64,000 bases of DNA from Brevibacillus sp. GTDB lineage: Bacteria; Bacillota; Bacilli; Brevibacillales; Brevibacillaceae. The DNA lies in NCBI GenBank assembly GCA_017656235.1, contig JACDOF010000015.1, positions 1-64,000 of the forward strand. The letters run 5' to 3'. Of this stretch, positions 55,323 to 64,000 are shown piece after piece (position 1 is the first letter of the stretch; each line of letters begins with the position of its first letter). The notes under the pieces are model-generated. The model was not told where the DNA came from. It saw only the letters and a program-made list of their open reading frames with translations, and did no database searches. The position numbers were made by a program, and so were the translations under genes.

Positions 55323-55506
55323 AGGAATTTATAAGGCTTGAGGTAAAACGACACGTTGGCCCGTCGTTCTTCCCCAAGCAGTTCGGATTGCGAACGAAGC
55401 GACAAGAAGGCGGAAGTCCCGTACGGGCAGCCCTGAACCTGCTCCACGTGCAGAAGCAGTACGACGCCGCATTCGCCAGAGTAGATTTCAAGAGGAGGAA
55501 GAAACC

Positions 55507-57183
55507 ATGCCAAAACGTAGAAGCGACATGATCAAGAAAGGTTTTGACCGCGCACCTCACCGCAGTCTTCTGCGGGCAGCGGGAGTAAAGGAAGAGGATT
55601 TTGACAAACCGTTTATCGCGATTTGCAACTCCTATATCGATATCATCCCCGGCCATGTCCACTTGCAGGAGTTCGGCAAGCTGGTCAAGGAAGCGGTTCG
55701 CGAAGCCGGCGGCGTACCATTTGAATTCAACACGATCGGCGTCGACGACGGGATTGCGATGGGCCACATCGGAATGCGTTATTCACTGCCCAGCCGGGAG
55801 ATTATCGCTGACAGCTTTGAGACAGTGATCAATGCGCACTGGTTCGACGGCGTAATCTGTATCCCCAACTGCGACAAGATTACGCCCGGAATGATGATGG
55901 GCGCGCTCAGGGTCAACATCCCCGCCATTTTCATCAGCGGCGGTCCCATGGCGGCAGGCAGGACCAGTGACGGACGGAGCATCTCACTTTCGTCTGTATT
56001 TGAAGGTGTGGGCGCCTATCAAGCGGGCATCATCAACGACGACCAATTGAAGGAACTGGAGCAATACGGCTGTCCAACCTGCGGCTCCTGTTCCGGCATG
56101 TTTACCGCCAACTCGATGAACTGCCTGGCGGAAGTACTTGGTCTGGCCCTCCCCGGCAACGGTACAATCCTGGCTACCTGGCCGGAGCGCAAGGAGCTGG
56201 CCAAGTCGACGGCAGCCCATCTGATGTACCTGATTGAGCACGACATCAAGCCGCGGGACATCGTAACCGCCGAAGCCATAGACGACGCTTTCGCCCTGGA
56301 CATGGCGATGGGCGGTTCCACCAACACCGTCCTGCATACGCTGGCATTGGCTCACGAAGCGGGCATCGACTATCCGATCGAGCGGATCAACCAGGTAGCA
56401 GAACGCATCCCGCACCTCTGCAAGCTGAGCCCGGCTTCTGACTACCATATCGAAGACTGCCACCATGCAGGCGGCGTCTCCGCGATCCTGCGCGAGCTGT
56501 CCAAAAAAGAAGGGGCTCTGCACCTGGAGCGAATTACCGTTACGGGCAAGACGCTGGCAGAGAACATCAAGGATGCCGAAATCAAAAACGAAGACGTCAT
56601 TCGCCGCCTGGACAATCCATACAGCCAGCGGGGCGGACTGGCGGTGCTGTTCGGCAACCTGGCTCCGGAAGGGGCGATCATCAAGGCCGGAGCGGTGGAC
56701 CCTTCGATCAAGAAACACGAAGGCCCGGCGATCTGCTTCGATTCCCAGGAAGAAGCCCTGGCAGGCATCGCCAACGGCAAGGTAAAAGAAGGACACGTAG
56801 TCGTCATCCGCTATGAAGGGCCAAAGGGCGGACCGGGCATGCCGGAAATGCTGGCACCCACCTCCCAAATCGTGGGCATGGGGCTTGGCACCAAAGTAGC
56901 GTTGATCACAGACGGTCGCTTTTCCGGCGCCTCGCGCGGCATCAGCGTCGGACACGTCTCCCCGGAAGCAGCCGAAGGCGGACCGATTGCCTTCGTTCGC
57001 GACGGCGATCTGATTACCATTGACATCGAGCAGCGCACCATCCAACTGCATGTCTCGGATGAAGAACTGGCCAAGCGCAAGGCGGAATGGCCCGGTTTTG
57101 AACCGAAGATCAAGACCGGCTATCTCGCCCGCTACACCAAGCTGGTCACCAACGCGAGCAAGGGCGGCGTTATGAAAATCTAA
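55507..57183 (+). CDS. ilvD: Dihydroxy-acid dehydratase
   Basis: Third common enzyme of isoleucine/valine synthesis, an Fe-S dehydratase of 558 residues. Cluster and metal motifs: [55 protein letters not shown] and [18 protein letters not shown] 55507 follows AGAGGAGGAAG. No other ilv gene is in the window. A leader of 185 bases lies between its promoter and start. Ended by the terminator at 57235-57282. Confidence 0.96.
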   Translation: MPKRRSDMIKKGFDRAPHRSLLRAAGVKEEDFDKPFIAICNSYIDIIPGHVHLQEFGKLVKEAVREAGGVPFEFNTIGVDDGIAMGHIGMRYSLPSREIIADSFETVINAHWFDGVICIPNCDKITPGMMMGALRVNIPAIFISGGPMAAGRTSDGRSISLSSVFEGVGAYQAGIINDDQLKELEQYGCPTCGSCSGMFTANSMNCLAEVLGLALPGNGTILATWPERKELAKSTAAHLMYLIEHDIKPRDIVTAEAIDDAFALDMAMGGSTNTVLHTLALAHEAGIDYPIERINQVAERIPHLCKLSPASDYHIEDCHHAGGVSAILRELSKKEGALHLERITVTGKTLAENIKDAEIKNEDVIRRLDNPYSQRGGLAVLFGNLAPEGAIIKAGAVDPSIKKHEGPAICFDSQEEALAGIANGKVKEGHVVVIRYEGPKGGPGMPEMLAPTSQIVGMGLGTKVALITDGRFSGASRGISVGHVSPEAAEGGPIAFVRDGDLITIDIEQRTIQLHVSDEELAKRKAEWPGFEPKIKTGYLARYTKLVTNASKGGVMKI

Positions 57184-57234
57184 GAGTAGTGACAGACTGC
57201 TGCTGCGTATGAGATCTGTCATACACGAAAAAAG

Positions 57235-57282
57235 AACCCTAGTAACGGACTCTTTCAAAAGCCCGTTACTAGGGTTCCTTTC
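57235..57282 (+). terminator. Intrinsic terminator of ilvD
   Basis: AACCCTAGTAACGG (57235-57248) pairs with CCGTTACTAGGGTT (57263-57276), then CCTTTCC. The interval 57283-57554 is lower in G+C than its surroundings and holds no gene I can support. Confidence 0.85.
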
Positions 57283-57554
57283 CGTTTGGACATAGAATGC
57301 ACAAGCTTCACCGACTTCGCTTTCTGTACTCGGGGACAAACCCAAACGCCCTCCAAAAATCACGCGTTACTGAGGCCAATATGCAGGAAACCGTGAGTTG
57401 GGTCAAGCTCTCCGTAGTGAAGGTCATCCCATCCAGCAAATTACCTCTGCCTTCAACTGAATTCAACGTTTTACTATCCCCTGTTGACTTAGGACAAAAC
57501 AAGTGGTACCATATAATACATAAATTTTAAAATATTTCAAATTATGAGGGGATT

Positions 57555-57698
57555 GTGGGGATTTCCCTGGTTTTTAATGGAACTCAGGGGGTTAGTTTAG
57601 CTGACTCAAAAAAGTTTTCAACTGAGCAACTTAAAAAAATAAAAGATGAAGGAGAAAAAATCCAACATCTAGTTCAGTCTGGAAGAAAAACGCGGTAA
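57555..57698 (+). CDS. Small A+T-rich ORF, unknown peptide
   Basis: A 47-residue frame starting GTG, opening GISLVFNGTQGVSLADSKKF and then STEQLKKIKDEGEKIQHLV before a basic end SGRKTR. The helix-forming second half alternates charges. GAGGGG lies three bases upstream, tight but usable, and a TATAAT occurs at about 57513. Base composition is more A+T-rich than neighbouring genes, suggesting foreign origin. No family recognised; could be spurious. Confidence 0.35.
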   Translation: MGISLVFNGTQGVSLADSKKFSTEQLKKIKDEGEKIQHLVQSGRKTR

Positions 57699-57778
57699 CT
57701 AAGCGTTGGGGGTGAGTGAAAAAGCTCACCCCCTACTTTCCTATCAAATCAAAAAGAATGGAACGGGGAGGAAGGTTT

Positions 57779-58069
57779 TTGGAACTTTTAAGCATACTAT
57801 TATTCCTGGTTTTTCTTGCTTCCCTCTTCTATATGAGCAGTGCGGAAAGGAGACGGGAAACGGTCTACGAAACGTCGGGAATGCATGCCGAAGAAGCACA
57901 GGCAAGGTATGCTTATTTGCAGGCAAACGGGATTCGCTGCAGGCTGCGAACGATTACCTCGGCTGGCATCCAGGAAGTGAACAGTCCTGCCATGATCAGC
58001 ACGGTGCGAGTAGAGGTTTCTAAAAAAGATCGCAACAAAGCATATGAGCTACTTTCAAAATACAAATAA
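57779..58069 (+). CDS. DUF2007-like small membrane-anchored protein
   Basis: A 96-residue protein: an N-terminal membrane helix (MELLSILLFLVFLASLFYM) followed by a small alpha/beta domain, EEAQARYAYLQANGIRCRLRT ... STVRVEVSKKDRNKAYELLSKY, the layout of DUF2007 putative signal-transducing proteins. TTG 57779 is preferred over ATG 57758 because GGGGAGG lies seven bases upstream and because the paralogue at 44082 also starts MELL. Function unknown. Confidence 0.65.
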   Translation: MELLSILLFLVFLASLFYMSSAERRRETVYETSGMHAEEAQARYAYLQANGIRCRLRTITSAGIQEVNSPAMISTVRVEVSKKDRNKAYELLSKYK

Positions 58070-58090
58070 AGATTACGGCTTTGGACAAAT

Positions 58091-59251
58091 TTAAGCAACA
58101 TACCGCAGCGCCATTCGACAAAGCCATTCCGCCGCCAGCGGCAGAGCGCGCTCGTCGATCACAAAGCGCGGGTGATGGTGCGGATAGACGGGCTGATCCG
58201 GTTGTCCCGCGCCGATGAAGCAAAAAGCGCCGGGCACGTTTTGCAGGTAATAGGCGAAGTCTTCTCCAGCCATGTTGGGCGGCATGATCCCGACGTTCTG
58301 CGCGCCAAACACCTGCTCCGCCTCTGCCAGCGCAGCCTGTGCTTCCGCCTGGTGGTTGACCACAGGCGGATAACCGCGGACATAGTCCACTTGAATGCGG
58401 GCACCGTACAGCTGCGCGATTGCCTCCGCCGTCTGTTCCAGACGCTGCTGCAGGTATTCTCTCACCTCAGGCCGAAAACTCCGCACCGTCCCTTTCAGTA
58501 CCGCGCTGTCTGCAATAACGTTGAAAGCGGAGCCGGAGTTCAGTGTGCCAAACGTAACGACGCCCGTGTCCAGCGGATCAATCTGCCGGCTGATGATCTG
58601 CTGCGCTGCCATCACCAGATGGGAAGCCACCACCACAGAATCAACCGTCTTGTGCGGCAGCCCGCCGTGTCCCCCTTTGCCGTTGACCGTGATTGTAAAC
58701 ATATCGGCCGCCGCCATCATTGGCCCAAGGGTGGTGTAAAACGTGCCCAGCGGATATTCAGACCAAAGGTGCAGGCCAAATATCGCGTCTACTCCATCCA
58801 GTGCACCCGCCTCAATCATCCCTTTTGCCCCGCCGGGTGGAATCTCCTCCGCCGGCTGAAAAAGAAAGCGGACCGTGCCGGCAATCTTTTCCCGCATGCC
58901 GCTCAATACGCGGGCCGCTCCCAGCAAAGCCGCCATATGCCCGTCATGACCGCAGGCGTGCATCACGCCGGGCACTTCCGAGGCGTACGGCAGCCCCGTC
59001 TCCTCCACAATCGCCAGCGCATCCATGTCAGCGCGAAGGGCAATGGTTTTCCCCGGTGCCGCTCCGACCAGATCGGCCACCACGCCGTACCCGTTCACCC
59101 CTTCCCGCACGTCAAGTCCCCACTGCCTGAGAAAACCGGCCACCACACCTGCTGTCCTGCTCTCAGCATACGACAGTTCCGGGTGCCGGTGAAAATCCCT
59201 GCGCCATGCCACAATATCCGCTGCCAACGCCTGACAGGTTGCTTTTACCAC
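58091..59251 (-). CDS. M20-family amidohydrolase
   Basis: A 386-residue binuclear metal hydrolase of the hippurate/N-acyl-amino-acid (M20D) branch. Metal motifs: RADMDALAIVE, HACGHDGHMAALLGAA (Cys and His ligands), FLFQPAEEIPPGGAKGMIEAG (catalytic Glu) and the final His in PHHHPRFVIDE. GTG 59251 follows GGGAGGGAG. Candidate reactions include N-acetyldiaminopimelate deacetylation or acyl amino acid hydrolysis; no lysine genes are nearby, so specificity is open. Confidence 0.9.
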   Translation of the reverse strand: MVKATCQALAADIVAWRRDFHRHPELSYAESRTAGVVAGFLRQWGLDVREGVNGYGVVADLVGAAPGKTIALRADMDALAIVEETGLPYASEVPGVMHACGHDGHMAALLGAARVLSGMREKIAGTVRFLFQPAEEIPPGGAKGMIEAGALDGVDAIFGLHLWSEYPLGTFYTTLGPMMAAADMFTITVNGKGGHGGLPHKTVDSVVVASHLVMAAQQIISRQIDPLDTGVVTFGTLNSGSAFNVIADSAVLKGTVRSFRPEVREYLQQRLEQTAEAIAQLYGARIQVDYVRGYPPVVNHQAEAQAALAEAEQVFGAQNVGIMPPNMAGEDFAYYLQNVPGAFCFIGAGQPDQPVYPHHHPRFVIDERALPLAAEWLCRMALRYVA

Positions 59252-59422
59252 CGTTATCTCCCTCCCGATCAGATCACCTAAATCACTGTACAGATCGTGT
59301 CATCTACCCGCATTGTAACAGAAATCGGCGCCGGTGAGACGTTCTCTTGAATTGCGCTGGCGGACAAGATAACATGTAGAAGGAATTTTTTCTTGCCTTA
59401 CCCGTACATGAGGAGGATTCAC

Positions 59423-60064
59423 ATGCGATTACGCAATATCCCCGGAGCGGAGGAAGCGCTCCGGCAGTACCCTGTGTTTGTGGAAGATCCGGCATCGTAC
59501 AAAGGGCGCTGGCAGGAGCGTTTCGGCAACACGCAGCCGCTGCACCTGGAGATTGGCTGCGGCAAGGGCCGCTTCATTACCACCCTTGCCGAACGCCATC
59601 CCGAGATTAACTTCATCGCCCTGGAAGTGAAGGCGGAAGTGCTCTACCGGACAGCCCAGCGGACCCAGATGCGCTCCATTCCCAATCTCGCCCTGGTCCA
59701 GTACAACGCTGCCCAGCTAACCGATCTGTTCGCAGAAAACGAGCTGGAGCGGATCTACCTGAACTTCAGCGATCCCTGGCCCAAGCGGCGCCATCACAAA
59801 CGACGCCTTACCTACGTCACCTATTTGCGGATGTACAAGCAGGTGTTGAAACCGTACGGCGAGATACACTTCAAAACAGACAACGAGGGACTGTTTGAAT
59901 TCTCGCTCAACCAGTTTTCCGATGAGCGCTTCCAGCTGCGCAACATCACCTTTGACCTCCATCACTCTCCATTTGCCGAAGAGAACGTGATGACCGAATA
60001 CGAGGAGCGGTTCTCCGCTCGCGGTCAGCGCATCTACCGGACGGAGGCGATCAACGTACCATAA
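59423..60064 (+). CDS. trmB: tRNA (guanine-N7)-methyltransferase
   Basis: Methylates G46 of tRNA using SAM; 213 residues. SAM motif LEIGCGKGRFITTLAERHPEINFIALEVK, then NFSDPWPKRRHHKRRLTY with the catalytic Asp and substrate-binding block, and a TEYEERFSARGQRIYR C-terminus. ATG 59423 follows GAGGAGGA. Convergence or operon partners are not evident. Confidence 0.95.
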   Translation: MRLRNIPGAEEALRQYPVFVEDPASYKGRWQERFGNTQPLHLEIGCGKGRFITTLAERHPEINFIALEVKAEVLYRTAQRTQMRSIPNLALVQYNAAQLTDLFAENELERIYLNFSDPWPKRRHHKRRLTYVTYLRMYKQVLKPYGEIHFKTDNEGLFEFSLNQFSDERFQLRNITFDLHHSPFAEENVMTEYEERFSARGQRIYRTEAINVP

Positions 60065-60159
60065 GCGCTGGTTGAACCCCGGTGAGCCTCGGTCGAACCG
60101 CCCGCCGGACAGCAGCATATGGTAATACAGATACGGTTGGTGCAAAGAGGCGATGCGCT

Positions 60160-60282
60160 CTGAAAAACAAGAACGGGGATGGAGTTTCCAAGGAAGATCT
60201 CGCGCTGTTGTCCGCCCTGTTGGTGCTGCTTGGCGATTTTTTGGCTTTTTTGGCGGTGTTGAAAGAAAGAAAGGACGGGTAA
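60160..60282 (+). CDS. Possible small hydrophobic protein
   Basis: Forty residues: KNKNGDGVSKEDLALLSALL followed by a helix VLLGDFLAFLAVLKERKDG. An AAAGAGG lies nine bases before the CTG at 60160, an uncommon start, and no ATG/GTG/TTG is better placed. The helix is convincing, the start is not. A terminator at 60356-60389 follows. The remaining bases 60065-60535 hold nothing else I can support. Confidence 0.35.
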   Translation: MKNKNGDGVSKEDLALLSALLVLLGDFLAFLAVLKERKDG

Positions 60283-60355
60283 TATCCTTCCCCCGATTGG
60301 TGCACGGGCAATCTCTGCACTGCCTTTCGGTGAAGAGGCCCCTTTACCTCGTTCC

Positions 60356-60389
60356 CGGCTGCCGATCGTTTCGGCAGCCGTTTCCTTTT
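60356..60389 (+). terminator. Intrinsic terminator
   Basis: CGGCTGCCGA (60356-60365) pairs with TCGGCAGCCG (60371-60380), followed by TTTCCTTTT. Confidence 0.75.
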
Positions 60390-60535
60390 GTGCTGATTAA
60401 ACGGCAGAGCAATTCCATTCTTCACTCCCGGTCCTGCGGCGATTCGCCATCGGCAGGCGGTGATCCATTCGCGCATTTCTCCGCTAACCGGATGGACGAG
60501 CCCGTCCGATATGGTAAATAAGGGGAGGGGTGGAT

Positions 60536-61990
60536 GTGAACAAAGGCGAGTTCCTCAAAGAAAAGATGGAATATTTCATCCGCCACCCGCAGCATACGGA
60601 GATGGACTTTTTCCACTATCTGTCCAAACGATATCCGGACGAAGCCGCCGGATGGTTTCACCTGGGACAGGAATGGGAGCTGCGCGGCAAACCTGCCAAA
60701 GCCTTGGCCTTCTATCGCCAAGCGGTTCGCAGTCAGGCAAACAGCCTGTTTTACGATCAAGCCCGCGAGGCGTACCACCGAATGCTGCGTGAGCGGAGGC
60801 GGCAGCGACTGAAGACGGCAGCAAGAGGGCTCATCTCATTTGTCCTGTCCGTCGCTGTCCTGTTCTCATTCGTTCCGCAGCTCACCCTGGCACCCGCGCT
60901 TGGAGAGCACCTCCAGCCGCCTGCTGTGCCAGATCCTCCTTCACCCGGGCAGCCGCTTGTCCACACGGAAGTAATCGCCGTTCCCGCTCATTTGGAAGGG
61001 AAAGAGTTATCCGAACAGGTAAAACGATATCTGGTCAAGCGCCGCCCGTACTTCCGTACCCCGTTTACGCTGCTGCTGGTTCCGGAAGGCGAAGGACTGC
61101 CGCTGTTTTCGCCGCTCGTATTTTACCGGCCGCATCAGGTAAAGGGCGTCATTCGATACGACACGACCACAAACAAGCTGATACACGAGCAGTACTTCTC
61201 TCCTGCCTGCGACTGTGCCGATCAGCCGGAGGTGACAGCAGCAAAAAAGGCACTCGCCCAGGAACAGCTTGCTTTGGAACAGGCCGCGATCCTGCGCAAT
61301 GCACTCTACCGCTATTATCAACAAACGGGCCGACTGCCAAGGCACCTGTCCGACCTGCATCAACCCCATCCGGCCAACATGTTGTCGGCTCTGCCGCGTT
61401 GGCCGCACCCCGCCGCGGGCGTGAACGAAAACCAGCCGGCGGCAAGTGAATGGGACTACTTCCCTGACAGGTTTCAACCGGCAAATGCCTGGTCCAGCTT
61501 GCAGGAGGTGCTGCCGCTTCGCTACTATCCCGAGCCGAGCACCCCTCTCGAACCGCTGCGGATCGTGGTGCACAAACCAACCTACACGCTGCTTTTGCTC
61601 AGCGGGTCCCATCTCGTTCGCCGCTACCCGGTCGGCATCGGCAAAAACAATGCCACTCCGGACGGGTATTTTACCATCCTGCAAAAGATCAACCAGCCGG
61701 ACGGCAAAGGCAATATCTACGGGACACGAGGCATGACCTTCAAAAACACCTCATACGCCATCCACGGCACCAACAACCCGGACAGTATCGGCAGGGCCAT
61801 GTCGCTCGGCTGCATCCGGTTGTACAACCGCGATGTGGAAGAGCTGTACAGCTTCGTCAGTCCGGGTACCGATGTCGTCATTACCTCACAGCCGCAACCG
61901 TCCCTCGCCTGGTCAAACGGTGATCGGCTGCTGCTGCCGGCAGGCGCACGCGAACAGACACCGGGGATCACCTACCGCTGGCTGCATTGA
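60536..61990 (+). CDS. YkuD-type L,D-transpeptidase with cytosolic N-terminal helical domain
   Basis: Type II membrane protein. Residues 1-85 are helical and TPR-like (FHYLSKRYPDEAAGWFHLGQEWELRGKPAKALAFYRQAV), a membrane helix follows near 92-112, then an extracytoplasmic region. The C-terminal YkuD domain has RIVVHKPTYTLLLLSG, the histidine in YAIHGTNNP and the active-site SLGCIRLYNRD near residues 430-445. It cross-links or anchors peptidoglycan. GTG 60536 is preferred over GTG 60530 for spacing from GGGGAGG. An intracellular TPR-like part on an L,D-transpeptidase is unusual. Confidence 0.88.
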   Translation: MNKGEFLKEKMEYFIRHPQHTEMDFFHYLSKRYPDEAAGWFHLGQEWELRGKPAKALAFYRQAVRSQANSLFYDQAREAYHRMLRERRRQRLKTAARGLISFVLSVAVLFSFVPQLTLAPALGEHLQPPAVPDPPSPGQPLVHTEVIAVPAHLEGKELSEQVKRYLVKRRPYFRTPFTLLLVPEGEGLPLFSPLVFYRPHQVKGVIRYDTTTNKLIHEQYFSPACDCADQPEVTAAKKALAQEQLALEQAAILRNALYRYYQQTGRLPRHLSDLHQPHPANMLSALPRWPHPAAGVNENQPAASEWDYFPDRFQPANAWSSLQEVLPLRYYPEPSTPLEPLRIVVHKPTYTLLLLSGSHLVRRYPVGIGKNNATPDGYFTILQKINQPDGKGNIYGTRGMTFKNTSYAIHGTNNPDSIGRAMSLGCIRLYNRDVEELYSFVSPGTDVVITSQPQPSLAWSNGDRLLLPAGAREQTPGITYRWLH

Positions 61991-62014
61991 TGCGTGACGA
62001 TATCCGATCAAAAG

Positions 62015-62058
62015 AAACAAGCATCCCGTTTTCCTGATGGGAAACAGGATGCTTGTTC
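62015..62058. terminator. Terminator, near copy of the one at 23206-23253
   Basis: AAACAAGCATCC (62015-62026) pairs with GGATGCTTGTT (62047-62057). Serves the convergent transpeptidase gene and the gene at 62081-62431. Confidence 0.8.
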
Positions 62059-62080
62059 GTTCATGCTGGTGATGGTCTGT

Positions 62081-62431
62081 TTACTCATTAAACTGCTGCA
62101 GCTTTTCTTCCTGAAGATTGTCTTCTTCCGGGTACCAGTGGTCAAGCACTTTGCCCTGCAGCACTTTTTCCTGGATAAAGGAAACCTGCCGCTCGGTAAA
62201 CAACGCCTTCCAGTCGATTTCCAGTTCCTCCGCCAGTTTTACCACGGTCAGCAGCTCCGACCAGGCAACATAACGTTTGTACCAGAAAAATTGCGGCTGC
62301 TCGCTCATGTATGGGTAGAGGTCGTCAAAGTCCGTATGCTTGCAATCGAGGGCCCGCTCAAAGTGGGTCTTCGCTTGCTGTATTTTTTCATGGAAAAACT
62401 TCTGCAGATCCAATTGTACCAAATCGGTCAT
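62081..62431 (-). CDS. Uncharacterised soluble helical protein
   Basis: A 116-residue acidic, helical protein: LQKFFHEKIQQAKTHFERAL, HTDFDDLYPYMSEQPQFFWYKRYVAWSELLTVVKLAEEL. No motif recognised. ATG 62431 follows GGGAGGGG. Lies between the transpeptidase and PBP genes, hinting at a wall link only by position. Confidence 0.6.
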   Translation of the reverse strand: MTDLVQLDLQKFFHEKIQQAKTHFERALDCKHTDFDDLYPYMSEQPQFFWYKRYVAWSELLTVVKLAEELEIDWKALFTERQVSFIQEKVLQGKVLDHWYPEEDNLQEEKLQQFNE

Positions 62432-62552
62432 GAGTATCCCCTCCCGTCTATCATCACTGAGCCTCGTCATCACCACTGGCGATCAGGTTACAGGTTTCTT
62501 GTATTGTAACATGCAAGCCGAAACGTGCAAATAGTCCAACACTTGACAATAC

Positions 62553-62583
62553 AAAAAAAGAGAGGCAAGCCCTGAGCTTACCT
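62553..62583 (-). terminator. Intrinsic terminator of the PBP gene
   Basis: AGGCAAGC (62563-62570) pairs with GCTTACCT (62576-62583, one G-T pair), with T7 following on the minus strand after CTC. Confidence 0.75.
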
Positions 62584-62610
62584 TCTCCTTTTGCCTGCTT
62601 CGAGCAGGGG

Positions 62611-64000
62611 TCAGTTACTGCGGCCGGACGTGTCGGCGCCCGGTGGTATCGTGACTGGCGGGATGTCGGGTGGAGGGGAATCCCCGCCGGGGGAGATGAT
62701 TCCACCGTTCGGCTGATTCCCCCCATTGATTCCATTCTGAGTATCGGAATCACGGTGATTGGTTCCATCTCCCTGACCGCCGTGAGGATCCGTCAAGTCA
62801 CCTTGCTGGCCATTCCCGGTTTGTCCGTCACCGCCATTCGGGTCATCCCCGTCACTCGGCCACCAACCGTTTTGATCCGGATCGCCTTCGCCGCTGCCGT
62901 CTTCAGGCACGCTTTCATCCTGCTCCTGGTGATGCTGCTCGGCATCCCGCAAAAACTGCTCCAACTGTAACATGTCGACTTCGGCAATGTTGGACGGCGG
63001 TCCTTCCTGGCCATTTTCGTCTTTCGGAATGACCAAGTACTTGTACAGGGTCGGTCCGGTGACCGGATCGATGTGCGTGTAGCCGGTGAGCCCTTCGGCA
63101 ATCAGCTCTTTCTCCTCTGGAGAATCGACAAAACGGTACACATCGTAGGTTAGGTTCAGCCCTTCATTGCCAATCCAGCTCAGCAGTACGATCGGCTCCT
63201 GTCCGTTCAGCGACAGTACCGCTGTCAACTGCGGAGACTGCATCTCCACCGGCATCTCCGGCTGCTCCACGCCCGCCGGAGGCGTAAAGTCAGTCACTTT
63301 AACCCCTCTCAGTCCCTGCTCGAACACGCGCTTGAACAACTGGGCCGGTTTGCTGCTGCCCTGGCTCATCACGTGCTCCTTGTCTTCGGGGTCGAAGCCC
63401 ATCCAGATCGCTCCCACGTATTCGGGTGTGTAGCCGACAAACCAGGCATCTTTGTTGTACTTGGTGCTGTTTTTGTACACTTCCGACTCGGTCGTTCCGG
63501 TTTTCCCGGCGACGGGACGACCGCTGAGCCGGGCTGCCCGTCCGGTTCCTTCTTTGACGGCCGCTTCCAGCATCAGGTGCATCTCCCAGGCCGCCTGCGG
63601 TGAGAGGACAGTGGTCTGCTGCGGCTCAGCGGTTGCGACCGTACCCAATTCCACCGAATCGATCCTGGTGATGGCGTGAGCATGCGCCATCCGGCCGCCG
63701 TTGACAAAGGTGGTGTAAGCCTGAGCCATCGCCAGCGGCGAAGTTCCCTTGTTCAGCCCGCCCAAGGCGATCGCCAGGTTGTGGTCTTCCGGCCCCAGCG
63801 GGATGCCGAACTTCTCCAGGTACTGCTTCGCCTTGCCGACTGTTATCTCGTTCAGCAGCCAGACAGCCGGGACGTTCAGCGAGTCTTTGACCGCATCCCG
63901 CATCGTGACCCATTGGCTGTACTTGTTGTTGTAGTTGCGCGGCCTGTACCCGTTGAAGTCCTGCTGCTGATTGCTCAGTTTGGAGTACATGTGCCACTCC
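62611..64000 (-). CDS. Class A penicillin-binding protein, C-terminal part (5' end outside window)
   Basis: The frame continues past base 64000. Visible: the SxN-side region of the transpeptidase (DSLNVPAVWLLNEITVGKAKQYLEKFGI), GRPVAGKTGTTESEVYKNSTKYNKDAWFVGYTPEYVGAIWMGFD with the KTGT box, then a fibronectin-III-like domain (IVLLSWIGNEGLNLTYDVYRF ... GYTHIDPVTGPTLYKYLVIPKDE) and a C-terminal tail of about 110 residues rich in Gly, Asp, Asn, Pro and Gln, ending IPPGADTSGRSN. Such tails occur in Bacillus PBP1. It synthesises and cross-links peptidoglycan. Terminator at 62553-62583. Confidence 0.93.
   Translation of the reverse strand, partial: EWHMYSKLSNQQQDFNGYRPRNYNNKYSQWVTMRDAVKDSLNVPAVWLLNEITVGKAKQYLEKFGIPLGPEDHNLAIALGGLNKGTSPLAMAQAYTTFVNGGRMAHAHAITRIDSVELGTVATAEPQQTTVLSPQAAWEMHLMLEAAVKEGTGRAARLSGRPVAGKTGTTESEVYKNSTKYNKDAWFVGYTPEYVGAIWMGFDPEDKEHVMSQGSSKPAQLFKRVFEQGLRGVKVTDFTPPAGVEQPEMPVEMQSPQLTAVLSLNGQEPIVLLSWIGNEGLNLTYDVYRFVDSPEEKELIAEGLTGYTHIDPVTGPTLYKYLVIPKDENGQEGPPSNIAEVDMLQLEQFLRDAEQHHQEQDESVPEDGSGEGDPDQNGWWPSDGDDPNGGDGQTGNGQQGDLTDPHGGQGDGTNHRDSDTQNGINGGNQPNGGIISPGGDSPPPDIPPVTIPPGADTSGRSN

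Noticed and set aside
55323-55506. T-box leader for ilvD
   Set aside because: The AGGGTGGNACCGCG T-box core and a following terminator are missing.
55984-57363. A 459-codon open frame antisense to ilvD
   Set aside because: Shadow of the ilvD reading frame; ilvD shows all catalytic motifs and a strong ribosome site.

Overview
The window reads as a chromosome segment of an endospore-forming, bacillithiol-using member of the Bacillales, most likely the Brevibacillus/Paenibacillaceae group. Evidence: aroA(G) (chorismate mutase-DAHP synthase) next to ccpA, SftA, BrxC/YtxJ, a YjcZ/SscA-type small sporulation protein, CitB-type aconitase, a SAM-I riboswitch, Fur and FapR boxes of Bacillus type, and strong GGAGG ribosome sites. 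The species is an inference. No rRNA or tRNA gene was seen.

Layout. 1-1.4 kb: end of a membrane protein and a shikimate kinase. 1.7-9.3 kb: a seven-gene minus-strand sugar operon (LacI regulator, class II aldolase, binding protein, ABC ATPase, permease, two PfkB kinases); the gene set fits uptake and phosphorylation of a ketohexose such as D-tagatose, then cleavage of the bisphosphate. 9.4-12.8 kb: aas-lplT lysophospholipid repair with a FapR-like site. 12.9-15 kb: a two-component system. 15.3-17.4 kb: small membrane and envelope genes with two decayed or truncated genes. 17.4-20.7 kb: an MTA/SAH nucleosidase fused to a glutaredoxin domain, ccpA and aroA(G). 21-28 kb: a large FtsA-like ATPase with a beta-rich tail, phhB, brxC, small zinc proteins, an M29 aminopeptidase and an HtrA-like protease. 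28.2-31.2 kb: an iron island with an IMEF encapsulin cargo and shell pair flanked by two genes behind Fur boxes. 31.5-38 kb: an MtnE-like aminotransferase under a SAM riboswitch, and a MarR-RND efflux operon. 38.3-43.2 kb: moaC, a MoeB/ThiF-type E1 enzyme and aconitase. 43.2-47.1 kb: a TipA-like MerR regulator, a frameshifted small gene, a DUF6930-like gene and a 21-repeat CRISPR array with leader but no cas genes. 47.2-64 kb: IclR regulator, sftA, a stalk-domain lipoprotein, Nudix, suhB, thioesterase, ilvD, M20 hydrolase, trmB, an L,D-transpeptidase and the 3' part of a class A PBP.

The most unusual signal is a family of long, imperfectly palindromic repeats just after gene ends at about 1.5, 26.6-27.2 and 38.1-38.4 kb. 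The 27-kb copy looks full length, the 38-kb copy is an inverted, internally deleted version of it, and the 1.5-kb copy is partial. The ends of the two longer copies sit in terminator-like hairpins. They match no element I can name. Other leads are the nucleosidase-glutaredoxin fusion, the uncharacterised Fur-controlled genes beside the encapsulin pair, and the extended FtsA-like protein.
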